Source of the DNA: JBPOJN01 sp052033505
Lineage (GTDB): Bacteria; UBA10199; JACPAL01; GCA-016699445
NCBI GenBank assembly: GCA_052033505.1
Contig: JBPOJN010000086.1
Location: forward strand, 1 to 57,258
Reading direction: 5' to 3'
Length of the DNA: 57,258 nt
Program-made: the position numbers and the translations under genes
In this document: one piece after another, positions 23,572 through 32,427 of the stretch
How positions within the stretch are numbered: the stretch's first letter is position 1
Layout: each line of letters starts with the position of its first letter
Notes under the pieces: generated by a model
The model's input: the letters and a program-made list of their open reading frames with translations, nothing else
Databases searched by the model: none
What the model was told of the DNA's origin: nothing

Positions 23572-25515
23572 TTAGGCTTTAAACTTCTGGATCATTTTCT
23601 TGAGTCCTTCGGCTTGCGACGAAAGCTCTTTGGCAGAGGCCGCCATTTCTTCAGAGGCGGCGGCGGATTTTTCGGTCAAGGTCGAGACGTTTTGGATGCC
23701 TTTGCTGACCTCGGCCGACGTGGCCGATTGCTCTTCCGTGGCGGAGGCGATCTGCGCGATGGAGGAGGCAGTCTTCTCGACGCCCATGATGATCTTCTTC
23801 AACGCGTCTCCGGTTTTTTGAGAGAGTTCCGAGCCTTGATTGACCCTCTGTGTGGATTCTTTGATCAGTGCCGAAATTTCTTTCGTGGCTTCGGACGAGC
23901 GTTCCGCGAGCTTTCTCACTTCGTCTGCAACGACCGCGAATCCCAATCCGTGTTCGCCAGCGCGGGCCGCTTCGATGGCGGCGTTCAAGGCTAGGAGATT
24001 GGTCTGGCTCGCGATCTCTCCGATGACTTTGACGATGTCGCCGATCTGCTCGGAGGATTTGTTAATGAGCTGCATGGCTTCGATCGAACGCTCGACGGCG
24101 GAGCCGCCTTCTTCGGCTTCTTTTGCGGTCTGCGTCGCGATGCGATCGGCTTCCTGCGCGTTCTTGGCGATGGATTGGATGGAAGCGGCCATCTCTTCCA
24201 CGGAGGCGCTCATCTCGGAGACGGTCGAGCCTTGGTTCTGTGCGCCTTCCGCAAGATTGGTCGAACCTTGGGAGACGGACTGCGAGCTTTCGCTTAATTG
24301 CTCGGAGAGTTCCATCAACTGGCGGATGACGGATTTGAGATCGCCCAGCATCTGTCCTATGCCATGACCCAGTTGCCCCATGGAGTCCTCGCCTTTGACT
24401 GAGATCTCCTGTGTAAAGTCTCCGGCAGCGGCGGCAGTGACGCTTTTGAGAAGGAGTTCGACTTTTTCGCGCAACTCTTCGGCCTTGGCCTTGTCTCTCT
24501 CGCCAGCTTCTTTGATGTCCTTTTCCATCTGGAGTTTTTTAGTAATGACTTCCCATGTCACCATGGGACCCAAGTAGTTGCCGTTTTGGTCCATGATCGC
24601 ACTCACCAAGAGATCGAGGGATTCAGGACCGACTTGGATAGTCGCGCGATGGGGAAGGTTCTTTGGGTCCGCGAGCATTTTTCTCTGATGCGCCGGGTTT
24701 TTGTGAAAAATATCGATGACCTGACCCATCATCTGATCGACTTTGACGGGCAGGAACTGCTCCAAGGTTCTGAGAGTCCGGCTGGAGGCGGGGTTCATGT
24801 ATTGGAGTTTCAGGTCCAAGTCCGTGCACATCACGTTGATCGGTGCGTTTTCCATCATCGAACGGATGCGCGCCATTTCAGTCTCTTTACCGACGCGTTC
24901 GATCGTATTCGAGACGACGATGCCGATTTTGCGCAAAGTATCCAAGCGCTCCTCAGAAGGCGCCAATGTCTCGAGGGCGAAGAAATCCATCGTGCCGCAG
25001 ACTTTTCCGTTCAGCACGATCGGAAAACAGACGCCAGACTTCACTCCCGCCCGCTGTGCCACGGGCGCACGGCAACAATCCGTCATCTGGCCGATGTCCT
25101 GGGTGAAAAAGAGATCGCGATTTCTCCAGGCCCGCCCGCTCAAACCTTCGCCTTCGCGAAAGCGCGCGTCCAAGGTGACGCGTCGAAACTCTTCGTTCAC
25201 CGAGCCGGATTCGATCGAAAATTTCAGGACATTTTCCTTCGGATCGACGACCCAATACGAGCCGTAGGCCCAGCCGAAGGCGGTCTTGACCGTGTCGAGC
25301 GCGATTTTGGCAGCTTCTGCGGCCGTCGCCGCCTGTCCCATCGCCTGAAGCACCTGATTCGTCGCGGTTAGGTTTTGCTTCAAATCCTTAATGATGGCTG
25401 CAGCCGAGAACGTATCGTCGCGGACCACTCCGTGACCATTGCCGTTGCCATTCTTTTTGATTTTTCCGTTTGGTTTTTTGTACTCGACATCGGTGTGTGA
25501 TGTGGACGTTGCCAT
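23572..25515 (-). CDS. Soluble GAF-PAS methyl-accepting chemotaxis protein
   Basis: The 647-residue receptor has no membrane segment. A Lys/Asn/Gly-rich N-terminus leads to a GAF domain (about 50-215, with GLSGRAWRNRDLFF, a TDCCRAP Cys pair and CFPIVLNGKVCGTMDFF). A PAS-like domain follows (about 220-345, with APINVMCTDLDLKLQYMNPAS). Then come a linker and the signalling domain with the tip QTNLLALNAAIEAARAGEHG. The layout points to an intracellular sensor. The adjacent Cys-Cys in the GAF domain could be redox- or metal-sensitive, but this is conjecture. It lies between cheW and the globin gene. Confidence 0.93.
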   Translation of the reverse strand: MATSTSHTDVEYKKPNGKIKKNGNGNGHGVVRDDTFSAAAIIKDLKQNLTATNQVLQAMGQAATAAEAAKIALDTVKTAFGWAYGSYWVVDPKENVLKFSIESGSVNEEFRRVTLDARFREGEGLSGRAWRNRDLFFTQDIGQMTDCCRAPVAQRAGVKSGVCFPIVLNGKVCGTMDFFALETLAPSEERLDTLRKIGIVVSNTIERVGKETEMARIRSMMENAPINVMCTDLDLKLQYMNPASSRTLRTLEQFLPVKVDQMMGQVIDIFHKNPAHQRKMLADPKNLPHRATIQVGPESLDLLVSAIMDQNGNYLGPMVTWEVITKKLQMEKDIKEAGERDKAKAEELREKVELLLKSVTAAAAGDFTQEISVKGEDSMGQLGHGIGQMLGDLKSVIRQLMELSEQLSESSQSVSQGSTNLAEGAQNQGSTVSEMSASVEEMAASIQSIAKNAQEADRIATQTAKEAEEGGSAVERSIEAMQLINKSSEQIGDIVKVIGEIASQTNLLALNAAIEAARAGEHGLGFAVVADEVRKLAERSSEATKEISALIKESTQRVNQGSELSQKTGDALKKIIMGVEKTASSIAQIASATEEQSATSAEVSKGIQNVSTLTEKSAAASEEMAASAKELSSQAEGLKKMIQKFKA

Positions 25516-25541
25516 AAAGGCCCCCTGTTATGTTTTAAATG

Positions 25542-26051
25542 TTATTGAATATGCTCCTGAGTCTGAGCCAATTCGGCCAGGCTGAGAATTTTATCTATGT
25601 CCAAAAGTATCAGCAGACGCTTCTCGAGCTTGATGAGGCCTTTCAGATAATCTCTTCCCAGCCCCATAATCGTCGACGGAGGCGGCTCGATCTCCGAATG
25701 TCCCGTACGCAGGACTTCGTTGACCGCATCCACCACGATGCCGATCGTTTTTTTGTTCACGTTCACGACGATGATCCGCGTCTCTTCATTCACTTCTTCT
25801 TCGGCCAGATTGAACCGGCGACGCAAATCGATGATCGGGATGACATTCCCACGGAGATTGATCACTCCCTTGATATAGACAGGCACTTCCGGCACCTGGG
25901 TGATTTCCCCCATCAGGATGATTTCCTGAACCTTCATGATGTCGATGCCGTACTCTTGATTGGCGATACAGAAGGTGACGACCTGAGAGGACTTAAGGCC
26001 CTCCCCTCGCGACGGCTTGGCCTTAGAGCTTTCGACGGTTTCCGTTTCCAT
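25542..26051 (-). CDS. cheW: Chemotaxis coupling protein
   Basis: The 169-residue scaffold links receptors to CheA. It shows the CheW pattern: VVTFCIANQEYGIDIMKVQEI, PEVPVYIKGVINLRGNVIPIIDLRRRF, GIVVDAVNEVL, and LKGLIKLEKRLLILLDIDKIL. A hydrophilic 20-residue head and a short tail flank the single domain. It is transcribed 26 bases before the soluble receptor gene, so these two are the most likely partners. Confidence 0.95.
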   Translation of the reverse strand: METETVESSKAKPSRGEGLKSSQVVTFCIANQEYGIDIMKVQEIILMGEITQVPEVPVYIKGVINLRGNVIPIIDLRRRFNLAEEEVNEETRIIVVNVNKKTIGIVVDAVNEVLRTGHSEIEPPPSTIMGLGRDYLKGLIKLEKRLLILLDIDKILSLAELAQTQEHIQ

Positions 26052-26068
26052 AGATCCCCCTCACTGCT

Positions 26069-26455
26069 TTAGTGAATAAAACGATCAACCCAGAGACTCG
26101 TCACGAGTGTCGCGACCCGACAGCTCATGAAGACCATCCCCGACTTGCGGTGGACGCGTAAAAGATACGGACGCATTCCCTGGAAGATTCCGAGGCCCAT
26201 CTGAGCCACGTAGAGCAGGAGCGTGAGTACGGCGACGGCGATATGAAAGCTGAGCAAGGGGTGAAGCGGCTCTCTCGCGAGAGCCGCTTTCGGGATGACG
26301 TGACGGTTGTACTCCAAAAATAAAACCAATCCGAGATCGATGCAAAAAGCGGTCGCCATCAGCGACACATGCCAGGACTTGTACGACTTAACCCGGTAGG
26401 CGAGCAAGATCAGCAGTACCGCTGCCAGCGAAATGATTTTTGCCTGAAGGATCAT
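26069..26455 (-). CDS. Small His-containing four-helix membrane protein
   Basis: The 128-residue protein has four membrane segments (about 5-21, 30-48, 68-92 and 104-122). Histidines lie at or near the helix ends: SWHVSL, NRHVIP, HPLLSFHIA and VHRKSG. The pattern is reminiscent of DUF420 or b561-like haem membrane proteins, but similarity is weak and I do not assign a family. The start overlaps the receiver gene by ATGA and the stop is 17 bases before cheW, so it is an integral part of the chemotaxis operon. If it binds haem, it could feed redox information to the system; this is speculative. Confidence 0.65.
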   Translation of the reverse strand: MILQAKIISLAAVLLILLAYRVKSYKSWHVSLMATAFCIDLGLVLFLEYNRHVIPKAALAREPLHPLLSFHIAVAVLTLLLYVAQMGLGIFQGMRPYLLRVHRKSGMVFMSCRVATLVTSLWVDRFIH

Positions 26456-26871
26456 ACCTGATCTTTCTTCCGGAACGCTTTTGCGGCGATCAAGTCTCTC
26501 TTCCAGCGTTCATGGCGGAGAAAAGCTTCTTTCAGCGAAGCAGTAACAAAAGAAAGATCATCCAGAGGCTTGTGAAAATAATCTACGGCCCCGATTTCCA
26601 AACACTCGACCAAAGAATCGAGATTTGCGAATCCCGTCATGATGAAAGGAATAGTGGTCGGATGAATTTTTTTCAGTTCACGGATCAGCTCCATACCGCT
26701 CATGCCGGGCATCCGGATGTCGGTCAGCACGACCGGATGAAGATGACTCCGATGATCCTCCAAGGCATCTTGAGCCGATACGCACTTGTGGACTTCAATG
26801 CCTTCGGAGGCAAAATGGCGTTCGAGCATTTTGAGAATTTCTTCTTCATCATCGACGATCATCAGATCCAT
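26452..26871 (-). CDS. Receiver-domain response regulator
   Basis: The 139-residue protein is a single receiver domain: VDDEEE, acceptor Asp in LTDIRMPGMSG, Thr in MTGFA, and Lys in FHKPLDD. A short basic tail follows (LRHERWKRDLIAAKAFRKK) with no recognisable output domain. It opens the chemotaxis operon with a good AAAGGAAAATACC ribosome site. Its receiver resembles those of NtrC-type and hybrid systems more than CheY. It lies divergently from the receiver-kinase gene at 26987, which may be its partner. Confidence 0.9.
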   Translation of the reverse strand: MDLMIVDDEEEILKMLERHFASEGIEVHKCVSAQDALEDHRSHLHPVVLTDIRMPGMSGMELIRELKKIHPTTIPFIMTGFANLDSLVECLEIGAVDYFHKPLDDLSFVTASLKEAFLRHERWKRDLIAAKAFRKKDQV

Positions 26872-26986
26872 GGTATTTTCCTTTCGAACTTTTTTCTATT
26901 ACGGTTCCTCCTCTCGAATACTTGAGAGGCGCGTCTTGTTTTTTGAAAAATTCTAGATTAAGCGTGTTTTACACCGGGGGGTGGAT
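26872..26986. promoter_or_regulatory. Divergent intergenic region of the chemotaxis locus
   Basis: This 115-base gap must hold the promoters of the minus-strand chemotaxis operon and of the plus-strand receiver-kinase. It contains an inverted repeat CCTCTC/GAGAGG (26910-26915 and 26924-26929). I do not find a convincing sigma-28 (FliA) consensus. Confidence 0.4.
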
Positions 26987-28099
26987 ATGAAACTTCTGAT
27001 CGTCGACGACGAAACGAGTCTCGGAGAGATGGTCGAGGACATACTCGTATCCAAAAAAATTTTCGGGTCGGAGCAAATCTGCCGCGCCTCAAACGGACAA
27101 GAAGGTCTGGAAATCTTCCAAAGAGAAAAGCCGGAACTCGTAATTTCGGACATCGTCATGCCGGAGATGGACGGCACGAAGATGAGTCAGAAGATCCACG
27201 ACCTAAATCCGGAGTCGAGCATTATCCTGATGTCGGGATACGCCGAGTTCGAAATGGCCATCAGGATCATTCGAACTGGGGCCGTTGATTTTCTCCGAAA
27301 ACCTTTTGCAGTGGAGGAGCTGGTCGCTTCGGTCCAAAGCGCCCTAATGAAAAAAAGGCTTCGGGATGAAAATGTCGCCATGCGACTCAAACTGATACAG
27401 TCCGAAAAAATGGGAGCGTTAGGGCTTTTGGCCGCTGGAGTCGCTCACGAGATCAATAACCCAGCCACGTTCATCAAAGGAAACCTGGAATGGCTGGACC
27501 GCCGCTTCGATCCCGCTTCCGAAGGCAATGTCCCGATTTTGGAAGCGATCCGATCCTCGCTCGTAGGCATCGAAAGAATCCGCGGCATCGTCTCGTCGCT
27601 TTCGTCCAATTGCCGTAATACGGACATGGTCCAAGACGTGTCCTTGAAAAAAACTTTGGGAGAGACCTTGATACTCGCCTCTCACCGCCTCAAACCTCAC
27701 TCTGTCGAAGCCGCAATCCCGGATAACCTCATCGTCCGCAGCACCTCTCAGCAGATTTTCCACATCTTCACGAATCTTCTCGTCAACGCCGCCGACGCCA
27801 TCGAAGAGCGCCAGAAGAATGAAAAAAATCTCGCCGGGCGCATCGAAGTCGGAGCTTCGGTTTCCGAAGGCAAAGCATCGATCGTCGTCAAGGACAACGG
27901 CGCCGGCATGGACGAATCCACCCTGCAGAACTGCCTCAACCCCTTCTTCACGACCAAACCCGTCGGCAAGGGGACAGGCTTGGGCTTGTGGATTGTACGG
28001 GACTCCATCGAAAGCATGGGCGGGGAGCTGCATGTCAGCAGTCGAAAAAATGAGGGCTCGGAATTCACGCTCCGACTGCCCATAGCCTTATCTACATAG
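26987..28099 (+). CDS. Receiver-histidine kinase hybrid
   Basis: The 370-residue cytoplasmic protein carries a receiver domain first (about 1-118: IVDDETSL, acceptor Asp in ISDIVMPEMDG, LMSGYAEF, RKPFAVEEL). A histidine kinase core follows: phospho-His in GVAHEINNPATFI at about residue 157, ATPase N box NLLVNAADAI, DNGAGMDE, FTTKPVGKGTGLGL. This receiver-first layout lets an upstream signal tune the kinase. ATG 26987 is chosen because GGGGGGTGG precedes it; GTG 26981 is the alternative. It diverges from the receiver that heads the chemotaxis operon and ends at a strong terminator. Confidence 0.93.
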   Translation: MKLLIVDDETSLGEMVEDILVSKKIFGSEQICRASNGQEGLEIFQREKPELVISDIVMPEMDGTKMSQKIHDLNPESSIILMSGYAEFEMAIRIIRTGAVDFLRKPFAVEELVASVQSALMKKRLRDENVAMRLKLIQSEKMGALGLLAAGVAHEINNPATFIKGNLEWLDRRFDPASEGNVPILEAIRSSLVGIERIRGIVSSLSSNCRNTDMVQDVSLKKTLGETLILASHRLKPHSVEAAIPDNLIVRSTSQQIFHIFTNLLVNAADAIEERQKNEKNLAGRIEVGASVSEGKASIVVKDNGAGMDESTLQNCLNPFFTTKPVGKGTGLGLWIVRDSIESMGGELHVSSRKNEGSEFTLRLPIALST

Positions 28100-28136
28100 A
28101 AAAAAACCCCGCACCAAAACGGCACGGGGTTTTTTT
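28100..28136. terminator. Bidirectional terminator after the receiver-kinase
   Basis: Immediately after the stop, an A-run plus CCCCG (to 28111) pairs with CGGGG plus a T-run (28125-28136). T-rich tails occur on both strands. It separates the convergent kinase and large lipoprotein genes. Confidence 0.85.
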
Positions 28137-28169
28137 GATGTAGGTGCAGACCATGTGTTTGCCCTAAGT

Positions 28170-30206
28170 TTATCCGCAATTTCCATCGGCATCTAAATCC
28201 ACGCAGATCTTACGAAAGGCACCGGCGGCCTGGCTCTGGATCTGATCGTAGGCGTCCACGAGGTAGGTTTGGATATTGATGCGACACGAAATATGATCCG
28301 CAGTTGTCGGGATTGCGGCCGCGCACGCGTCGACGTCACAGTCGACCGTGGGAATGAAGCTGCTCGTCGCATAGAGAGAGACGCCGCTTGTAACCGTAGC
28401 ACACGCCGGAAAAGTATTGCTGTTAATCGGCGATCCCGGGCTGGCATCGTCAATGTAGGCAAGTTCGTAAGTGTATTTCACCTGGCTTCCTTCCGGAGGC
28501 GGCACCGAATAGGCCGCTAAAACATCTTCAGGCGCCGTCCAAGAGATCAGAGGTCTTTTGTCCGTCGTCACGGCAGGCGTGCTATTACCACTCTGAATTA
28601 CTTGTCCATTCATAGAAATAATCGACTCTGTAGTTTCAGGATGAGTCCGAACGACCGTCGTTTGAATCTCGCTGGCATCGTCCAAAATCGCAGTGACCGT
28701 ATAAGTCACTTCCGTATCCAAGCTCACGCATTCGCCATTTCCTTGAGCGGCAAAGTGAGTCGCCAGCGGGCCTTCTTGAACGAGCGTAATCGATCCGTCC
28801 CCTCCTAACGAAGTCGCATCGGTAGAAGTAATCACGACAGAGGAGACTGTGCGCTCACTTCCGGCGGGGAGATAAACGTCGACCGCGGAAACGAAGTGGC
28901 CTTGATCGAGTCCGTTACAGCCGAAGCCGGAATTATTGTAGATGACCGCCTGGTCGATCGCCGGTGCGGCCAGAGTATCGCTTCCGGTCAATTCTCCGAT
29001 GATCTGAGTAATGTTCGTGTTCCCGAAGTTACACTGATTACCTAGGCTTTCTAAGAACGAAACCGCCTGATCCGCTTCCAAAGGCGTCGTGGCCGCAAAA
29101 TCGGCGGCTACGAGATCTCTCTTCGTATAAAAAGCACCTAAGTTGACTTCATCTCCAAGGGCCTCCTCGAGCTTAAAGCCCAAAGCCGCTCCCGCATCGA
29201 CGGCCTGAGCCGTCTCGACCGCCGTCAATTGCTCGGCATAGTCGGCCACCTTCGTCGCAACATCGGCATCGGCGCTACTCACGGCATTAAAAGCAGCCAC
29301 GATATCCTGAGGTGTAAAAGTCGTGCCTGAAGACAAGGCATCGGCCATCGCCGTGGCCGCGGCTTGAGATAGCGCCGTAGAACTCGACGTGCATCCTTCT
29401 TTGGCGGAGCGCGCCAGATAAGAGGCCGTTTCCTCGGTGGTTACTTCCGTTCCGGTATTACGAACGAACTCGGCTTCGAACTGGAACTTCTTATAAGCTT
29501 TTTCTGCGTCGCCACCGGCGGCGGCCATGCCATTCGCCATTTGTACCGACGCATCAGCATCAGAAGCGGAGGGAATGGTGATCGCATCTTGCAAGGTATC
29601 AACGTCTCCGGACGTGAACTCGCGCACGTCGGCGAAAACTTCCGGCGTCGGGACCGGTATATTGTCTTCACCCGGGACCTTGGCGACATCCGAAATGATC
29701 TTCGCCGCGAGATTGCTTTCCGGCGAGACATTGACCGTCTCATCGCCAACCACGGTCGTGGGGCAGACGGGAGCGGCGATCGTGACCGCACCGCTGGTCA
29801 CACGCACCTCATAATAAAAATCCGTAGAAGCTCCAGTGCCCGCTTGGCACACAGGCACTTCGGCCAGAGTGTAATTTCCTTGGGCATCCGTCGTGGACGT
29901 ACTGACTTCCGTTTCAGTACCATCCGCTAATTTTTTCACGAGCGTCACGTCGGCGTCGGCAAGCACCGTATCACCGATCGTGGCGAATTTAGGCTTTGAA
30001 ACGATCACGGAAGCTTTCAATCCCGCCTGAGACGTTGTGAGAGCAGCGACATCTTCGGCACGCACGGCAACCTGCCCCGTCAAGGCGACGGTCTCACCCG
30101 TCGCCCCCGACGACGCGGTCGAACTGCAACCCGAACTTCCCCAACTTCCCAGAATAAGACAACTAACCGCAGAGAGTGCGGAAACGACTCGGACGATCCC
30201 CTTCAT
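28170..30206 (-). CDS. Large secreted lipoprotein with carboxypeptidase-regulatory-like domain
   Basis: The 678-residue product has a signal peptide ending in SSGC, a lipobox-like site, then an Ala/Ser/Thr-rich mature protein. Residues about 80-160 resemble a carboxypeptidase regulatory-like (transthyretin-fold) module, with ADVTLVKKLADG and TTDAQGNYTLAEVP. A helical acidic middle follows, and a beta-rich C-terminal half has paired Cys and the ending DLDADGNCG, which recalls a calcium-binding loop. No catalytic motif is visible. It is probably an outer-membrane-anchored surface protein. It is transcribed alone, 129 bases below the dodecin gene. Confidence 0.75.
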   Translation of the reverse strand: MKGIVRVVSALSAVSCLILGSWGSSGCSSTASSGATGETVALTGQVAVRAEDVAALTTSQAGLKASVIVSKPKFATIGDTVLADADVTLVKKLADGTETEVSTSTTDAQGNYTLAEVPVCQAGTGASTDFYYEVRVTSGAVTIAAPVCPTTVVGDETVNVSPESNLAAKIISDVAKVPGEDNIPVPTPEVFADVREFTSGDVDTLQDAITIPSASDADASVQMANGMAAAGGDAEKAYKKFQFEAEFVRNTGTEVTTEETASYLARSAKEGCTSSSTALSQAAATAMADALSSGTTFTPQDIVAAFNAVSSADADVATKVADYAEQLTAVETAQAVDAGAALGFKLEEALGDEVNLGAFYTKRDLVAADFAATTPLEADQAVSFLESLGNQCNFGNTNITQIIGELTGSDTLAAPAIDQAVIYNNSGFGCNGLDQGHFVSAVDVYLPAGSERTVSSVVITSTDATSLGGDGSITLVQEGPLATHFAAQGNGECVSLDTEVTYTVTAILDDASEIQTTVVRTHPETTESIISMNGQVIQSGNSTPAVTTDKRPLISWTAPEDVLAAYSVPPPEGSQVKYTYELAYIDDASPGSPINSNTFPACATVTSGVSLYATSSFIPTVDCDVDACAAAIPTTADHISCRINIQTYLVDAYDQIQSQAAGAFRKICVDLDADGNCG

Positions 30207-30335
30207 AATTCCCCCTTATGATGAAAGACGTTTGAGTGATGTGATTTTCGGAAAAGGGATACTATCATTTGTGAGAGGAGCTCACAAACAAAACCTATTA
30301 AGCTGGAGGACGCTGGGACGGCTTTCCTATTTTTC

Positions 30336-30539
30336 CTACTTTTCTAAGATGAAGGTGATCCGGCATTCGACGCGGTATTCGACGATGCGGCCGCTTTCGA
30401 CCTTCGCCTTTTGGGAGACGATTTCCATGCCGGTGATCCCCCTCAAGGTTTTCGCCGCGCGCGTAAGCGCTTGACGGGCAGCGTCCTCCCAGCCTTCTTT
30501 GGATGAAGCAATAATATCAGTGACGCGTGCAACGGCCAT
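30336..30539 (-). CDS. Dodecin
   Basis: The 67-residue flavin-storage protein matches dodecin over its length: VARVTDIIASSKEGWEDAARQALTRA with the family Trp, KTLRGITGMEIVSQKAKVE, then VEYRVECRITFILE. Dodecins form 12-mers that hold FMN or riboflavin pairs. ATG 30539 is chosen because GGAGGCTCT precedes it. The longer upstream reading of the frame overlaps the secreted protein gene. It may share a transcript with pgsA and the secreted protein. Confidence 0.92.
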   Translation of the reverse strand: MAVARVTDIIASSKEGWEDAARQALTRAAKTLRGITGMEIVSQKAKVESGRIVEYRVECRITFILEK

Positions 30540-30582
30540 AGAGCCTCCATTGATAAAAATTAACGATAAAAAATTAACAGAC

Positions 30583-31059
30583 CTAACAATCCTTCTCGCG
30601 AGATGTCGGAAGGGGCCTATTATAAACACCTCGCACGACAAACTTTTCTCCGCCGCCTTCGGTCATAACCACGTTCACGTGATACCAGACTCCGGTTCGT
30701 GGATATCTCATGTAAGCATGCACGATATACTCGTCGGACTTCAACGTAATCTCCGGCATCGAGGGAGAGGACGTTACCCGTGAAGATTCTTGAGGAGAAA
30801 GTTGTCCTCCCTGAGAAAGCTCTCTTTGCCGTTGTTCGAATGTATCCGCGATCCCCGGAATCAGATGGGCATACCGGATCTCTATCTCATTTCCGTATTT
30901 TTTTTTGATTTCTTTGATGGCAAAAGCGACGCGTTCTTTGTCTATTTTACGGGTCGGAGGATGAGGATTGACCGCCGGCGGTTGCGATGCAGGGTTTGCG
31001 GCGAAAACGTTCGGAGACAAGAGAGTGACGATAAAAACGAGGGCGCAGATTGTTCTCAT
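30583..31059 (-). CDS. Small secreted protein of unknown function
   Basis: The 158-residue protein has a signal peptide (MRTICALVFIVTLLSPNVFA, cleavage expected after VFA). A Pro-rich linker is followed by a compact basic domain with EIKKKYGNEIEIRYAHLIPG and a beta-rich end. No family is recognised. It lies 17 bases after pgsA and 43 bases before dodecin on the same strand. Confidence 0.65.
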   Translation of the reverse strand: MRTICALVFIVTLLSPNVFAANPASQPPAVNPHPPTRKIDKERVAFAIKEIKKKYGNEIEIRYAHLIPGIADTFEQRQRELSQGGQLSPQESSRVTSSPSMPEITLKSDEYIVHAYMRYPRTGVWYHVNVVMTEGGGEKFVVRGVYNRPLPTSREKDC

Positions 31060-31076
31060 GGCATCGGTCCTTTAAT

Positions 31077-31775
31077 TCAGAGGGTCGTCTTCTTATCTTC
31101 CCCGTTTCCTGCGTCGGGCTCTTCCGCCGGAGAAGCAACCCCTTCCCCGTCTTCGGCCATCGCTTCCCGGAAAAACATCCAGGCATAGTGAACACCCGAA
31201 CCGATCGAGAAGATCATCGTAATGCCGGTCACGAACATACCGATCTGATGAGGATTCATTCCCCAAAAAGGATAGTGGATCATCAAAGCCGCGATCGCGA
31301 TGGATTGGACGATGGTTTTCTTCTTGCCCCAGTCGGAGGCTGCGATCTCTATGCCCTCGGAAGCCGCCACGCCCCGAAGCGCGGTGATGGTCACCTCGCG
31401 CGCGATGAGCAGCACGACGATCCACGCCGCGATGCGGTTCATTTCCACCAGCATAATCAGGACCGACATTGCCATCAGCTTATCGGCCAAAGGGTCGACA
31501 AATTTACCGAAAGAACTCACGATGCCGTATTTCCGCGCGTAGTGTCCGTCGACGACGTCTGAGAGCTGGGCCAAGGTGAACACGATAGCCGCCGTCCAGC
31601 TTAAGAAAACATTCACCCCGACCCGGCCCACCTGGGCGTCATGGATGAAAGACATGACCAAAACAACCACTGGCACCATCGCGATGCGCGCGTAGGTGAG
31701 ATAATTCGCGATGCCTAAGAGTTGATCCGTCGTCATCCTCTTGCGGGGACGGAAACGGCGTTCGATGAAGGACAT
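31077..31775 (-). CDS. pgsA: CDP-diacylglycerol-glycerol-3-phosphate phosphatidyltransferase
   Basis: PgsA makes phosphatidylglycerol phosphate at the inner membrane. The 232-residue protein contains the complete CDP-alcohol phosphotransferase motif: D76-G77, A80-R81, G90, D94 and D98. There are several membrane helices before and after (ANYLTYARIAMVPVVVLV; AWIVVLLIAREVTITALRG). The REVTITALRG segment is typical of PgsA rather than of phosphatidylserine synthase. The last 25 residues are an acidic tail. A weak ribosome site precedes ATG 31775. Confidence 0.93.
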   Translation of the reverse strand: MSFIERRFRPRKRMTTDQLLGIANYLTYARIAMVPVVVLVMSFIHDAQVGRVGVNVFLSWTAAIVFTLAQLSDVVDGHYARKYGIVSSFGKFVDPLADKLMAMSVLIMLVEMNRIAAWIVVLLIAREVTITALRGVAASEGIEIAASDWGKKKTIVQSIAIAALMIHYPFWGMNPHQIGMFVTGITMIFSIGSGVHYAWMFFREAMAEDGEGVASPAEEPDAGNGEDKKTTL

Positions 31776-31865
31776 GAAGACTCGCTAACACTATCGAAAT
31801 CAGGGGACAATGGGTTTTAAGGAAACAATGTCTCCCAACTCTCGACGGCGACCGTTACAGAAGCT

Positions 31866-31922
31866 GGTCAATGAAGCCTTTCAATCATCTTTATTGACCA
31901 AAGTTCATCACTAGTGATACAA
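31866..31922 (+). promoter_or_regulatory. Promoter and operators of the toxin-antitoxin pair
   Basis: TTGACC (31894-31899) and GATACA (31916-31921) form a plausible promoter with 16-base spacing. A perfect 12-base palindrome ATCACTAGTGAT (31907-31918) covers the -10 side. The inverted repeat GGTCAAT/ATTGACC (31866-31872 and 31893-31899) covers the -35. This is the expected arrangement for antitoxin autorepression. Confidence 0.6.
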
Positions 31923-31940
31923 GTAAGACAGGAGAAAAGC

Positions 31941-32162
31941 ATGCCTACTAAAAACCCGCGTCTCAATGTCGTCCTCACAAAGACGATACTTCAGGCATTG
32001 ACCGAAATAGCCAAACACCAAGACAAGTCTCTTTCAATCATTGCCCAAGAACTCATCGTAGAGGCTCTGGATCGACATGAAGATATCCTTCTCTCCAGTC
32101 TTGCCATGAAACGTGAGCTTCACTCCAAGAGGTCGGTCGCTCATGACAGAGCCTGGAAATGA
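31941..32162 (+). CDS. Ribbon-helix-helix antitoxin
   Basis: The 73-residue protein starts at ATG 31941 after AGGAGAAAAGC. RLNVVL is the expected DNA-binding beta strand; two helices follow (KTILQALTEIAKHQ and SLSIIAQELIVEAL). A charged C-terminal arm should bind the toxin. Its gene overlaps the toxin gene by 20 bases, as is common in type II systems, and palindromes cover its promoter. It would both neutralise the toxin and repress the operon. Confidence 0.85.
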   Translation: MPTKNPRLNVVLTKTILQALTEIAKHQDKSLSIIAQELIVEALDRHEDILLSSLAMKRELHSKRSVAHDRAWK

Positions 32163-32427
32163 TCCTTATCGGATTGAATACCTGGATTCGGTGGTCGCCG
32201 AGGACATCCCCAATCTACCCAAGACCCTGCGGGGACTCATCAAAAAAGCAATCGAAGAGCGGCTAACAATCGATCCGGTCGGTTTTGGAAAGCCTCTGCG
32301 CTATAGTTTAAACGGTCATCGGAGACTGCGGGTCGGAGATTATCGAATTGTGTTCCGTATCGATGTTAAAAAACGAATCGTAATGATCGTCATCATCAAG
32401 CATCGTAAGGATGTTTACGAAGAATAA
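32143..32427 (+). CDS. RelE/ParE-family toxin
   Basis: The 94-residue protein has the RelE fold pattern: YRIEYLDSVVAEDIPNLP, helices KTLRGLIKKAIEERL, then KPLRYSLNGHRRLRVGDYRIVFRID and VMIVIIKHRKDVYEE at the end. RelE-type members cleave mRNA on the ribosome. The Arg-rich GHRRLRVGDYRIVF strand and the terminal HRKDVY are typical of the mRNA-interferase branch. ATG 32143 lies inside the antitoxin gene. The stop TAA is followed at once by the nadB ATG. Confidence 0.88.
   Translation: MTEPGNDPYRIEYLDSVVAEDIPNLPKTLRGLIKKAIEERLTIDPVGFGKPLRYSLNGHRRLRVGDYRIVFRIDVKKRIVMIVIIKHRKDVYEE

Noticed and set aside
26910..26929. Hairpin CCTCTC/GAGAGG as a member of the palindromic repeat family
   Set aside because: The stem is only six bases and lacks the long pyrimidine/purine arms of the copies at 6467 and 52630.
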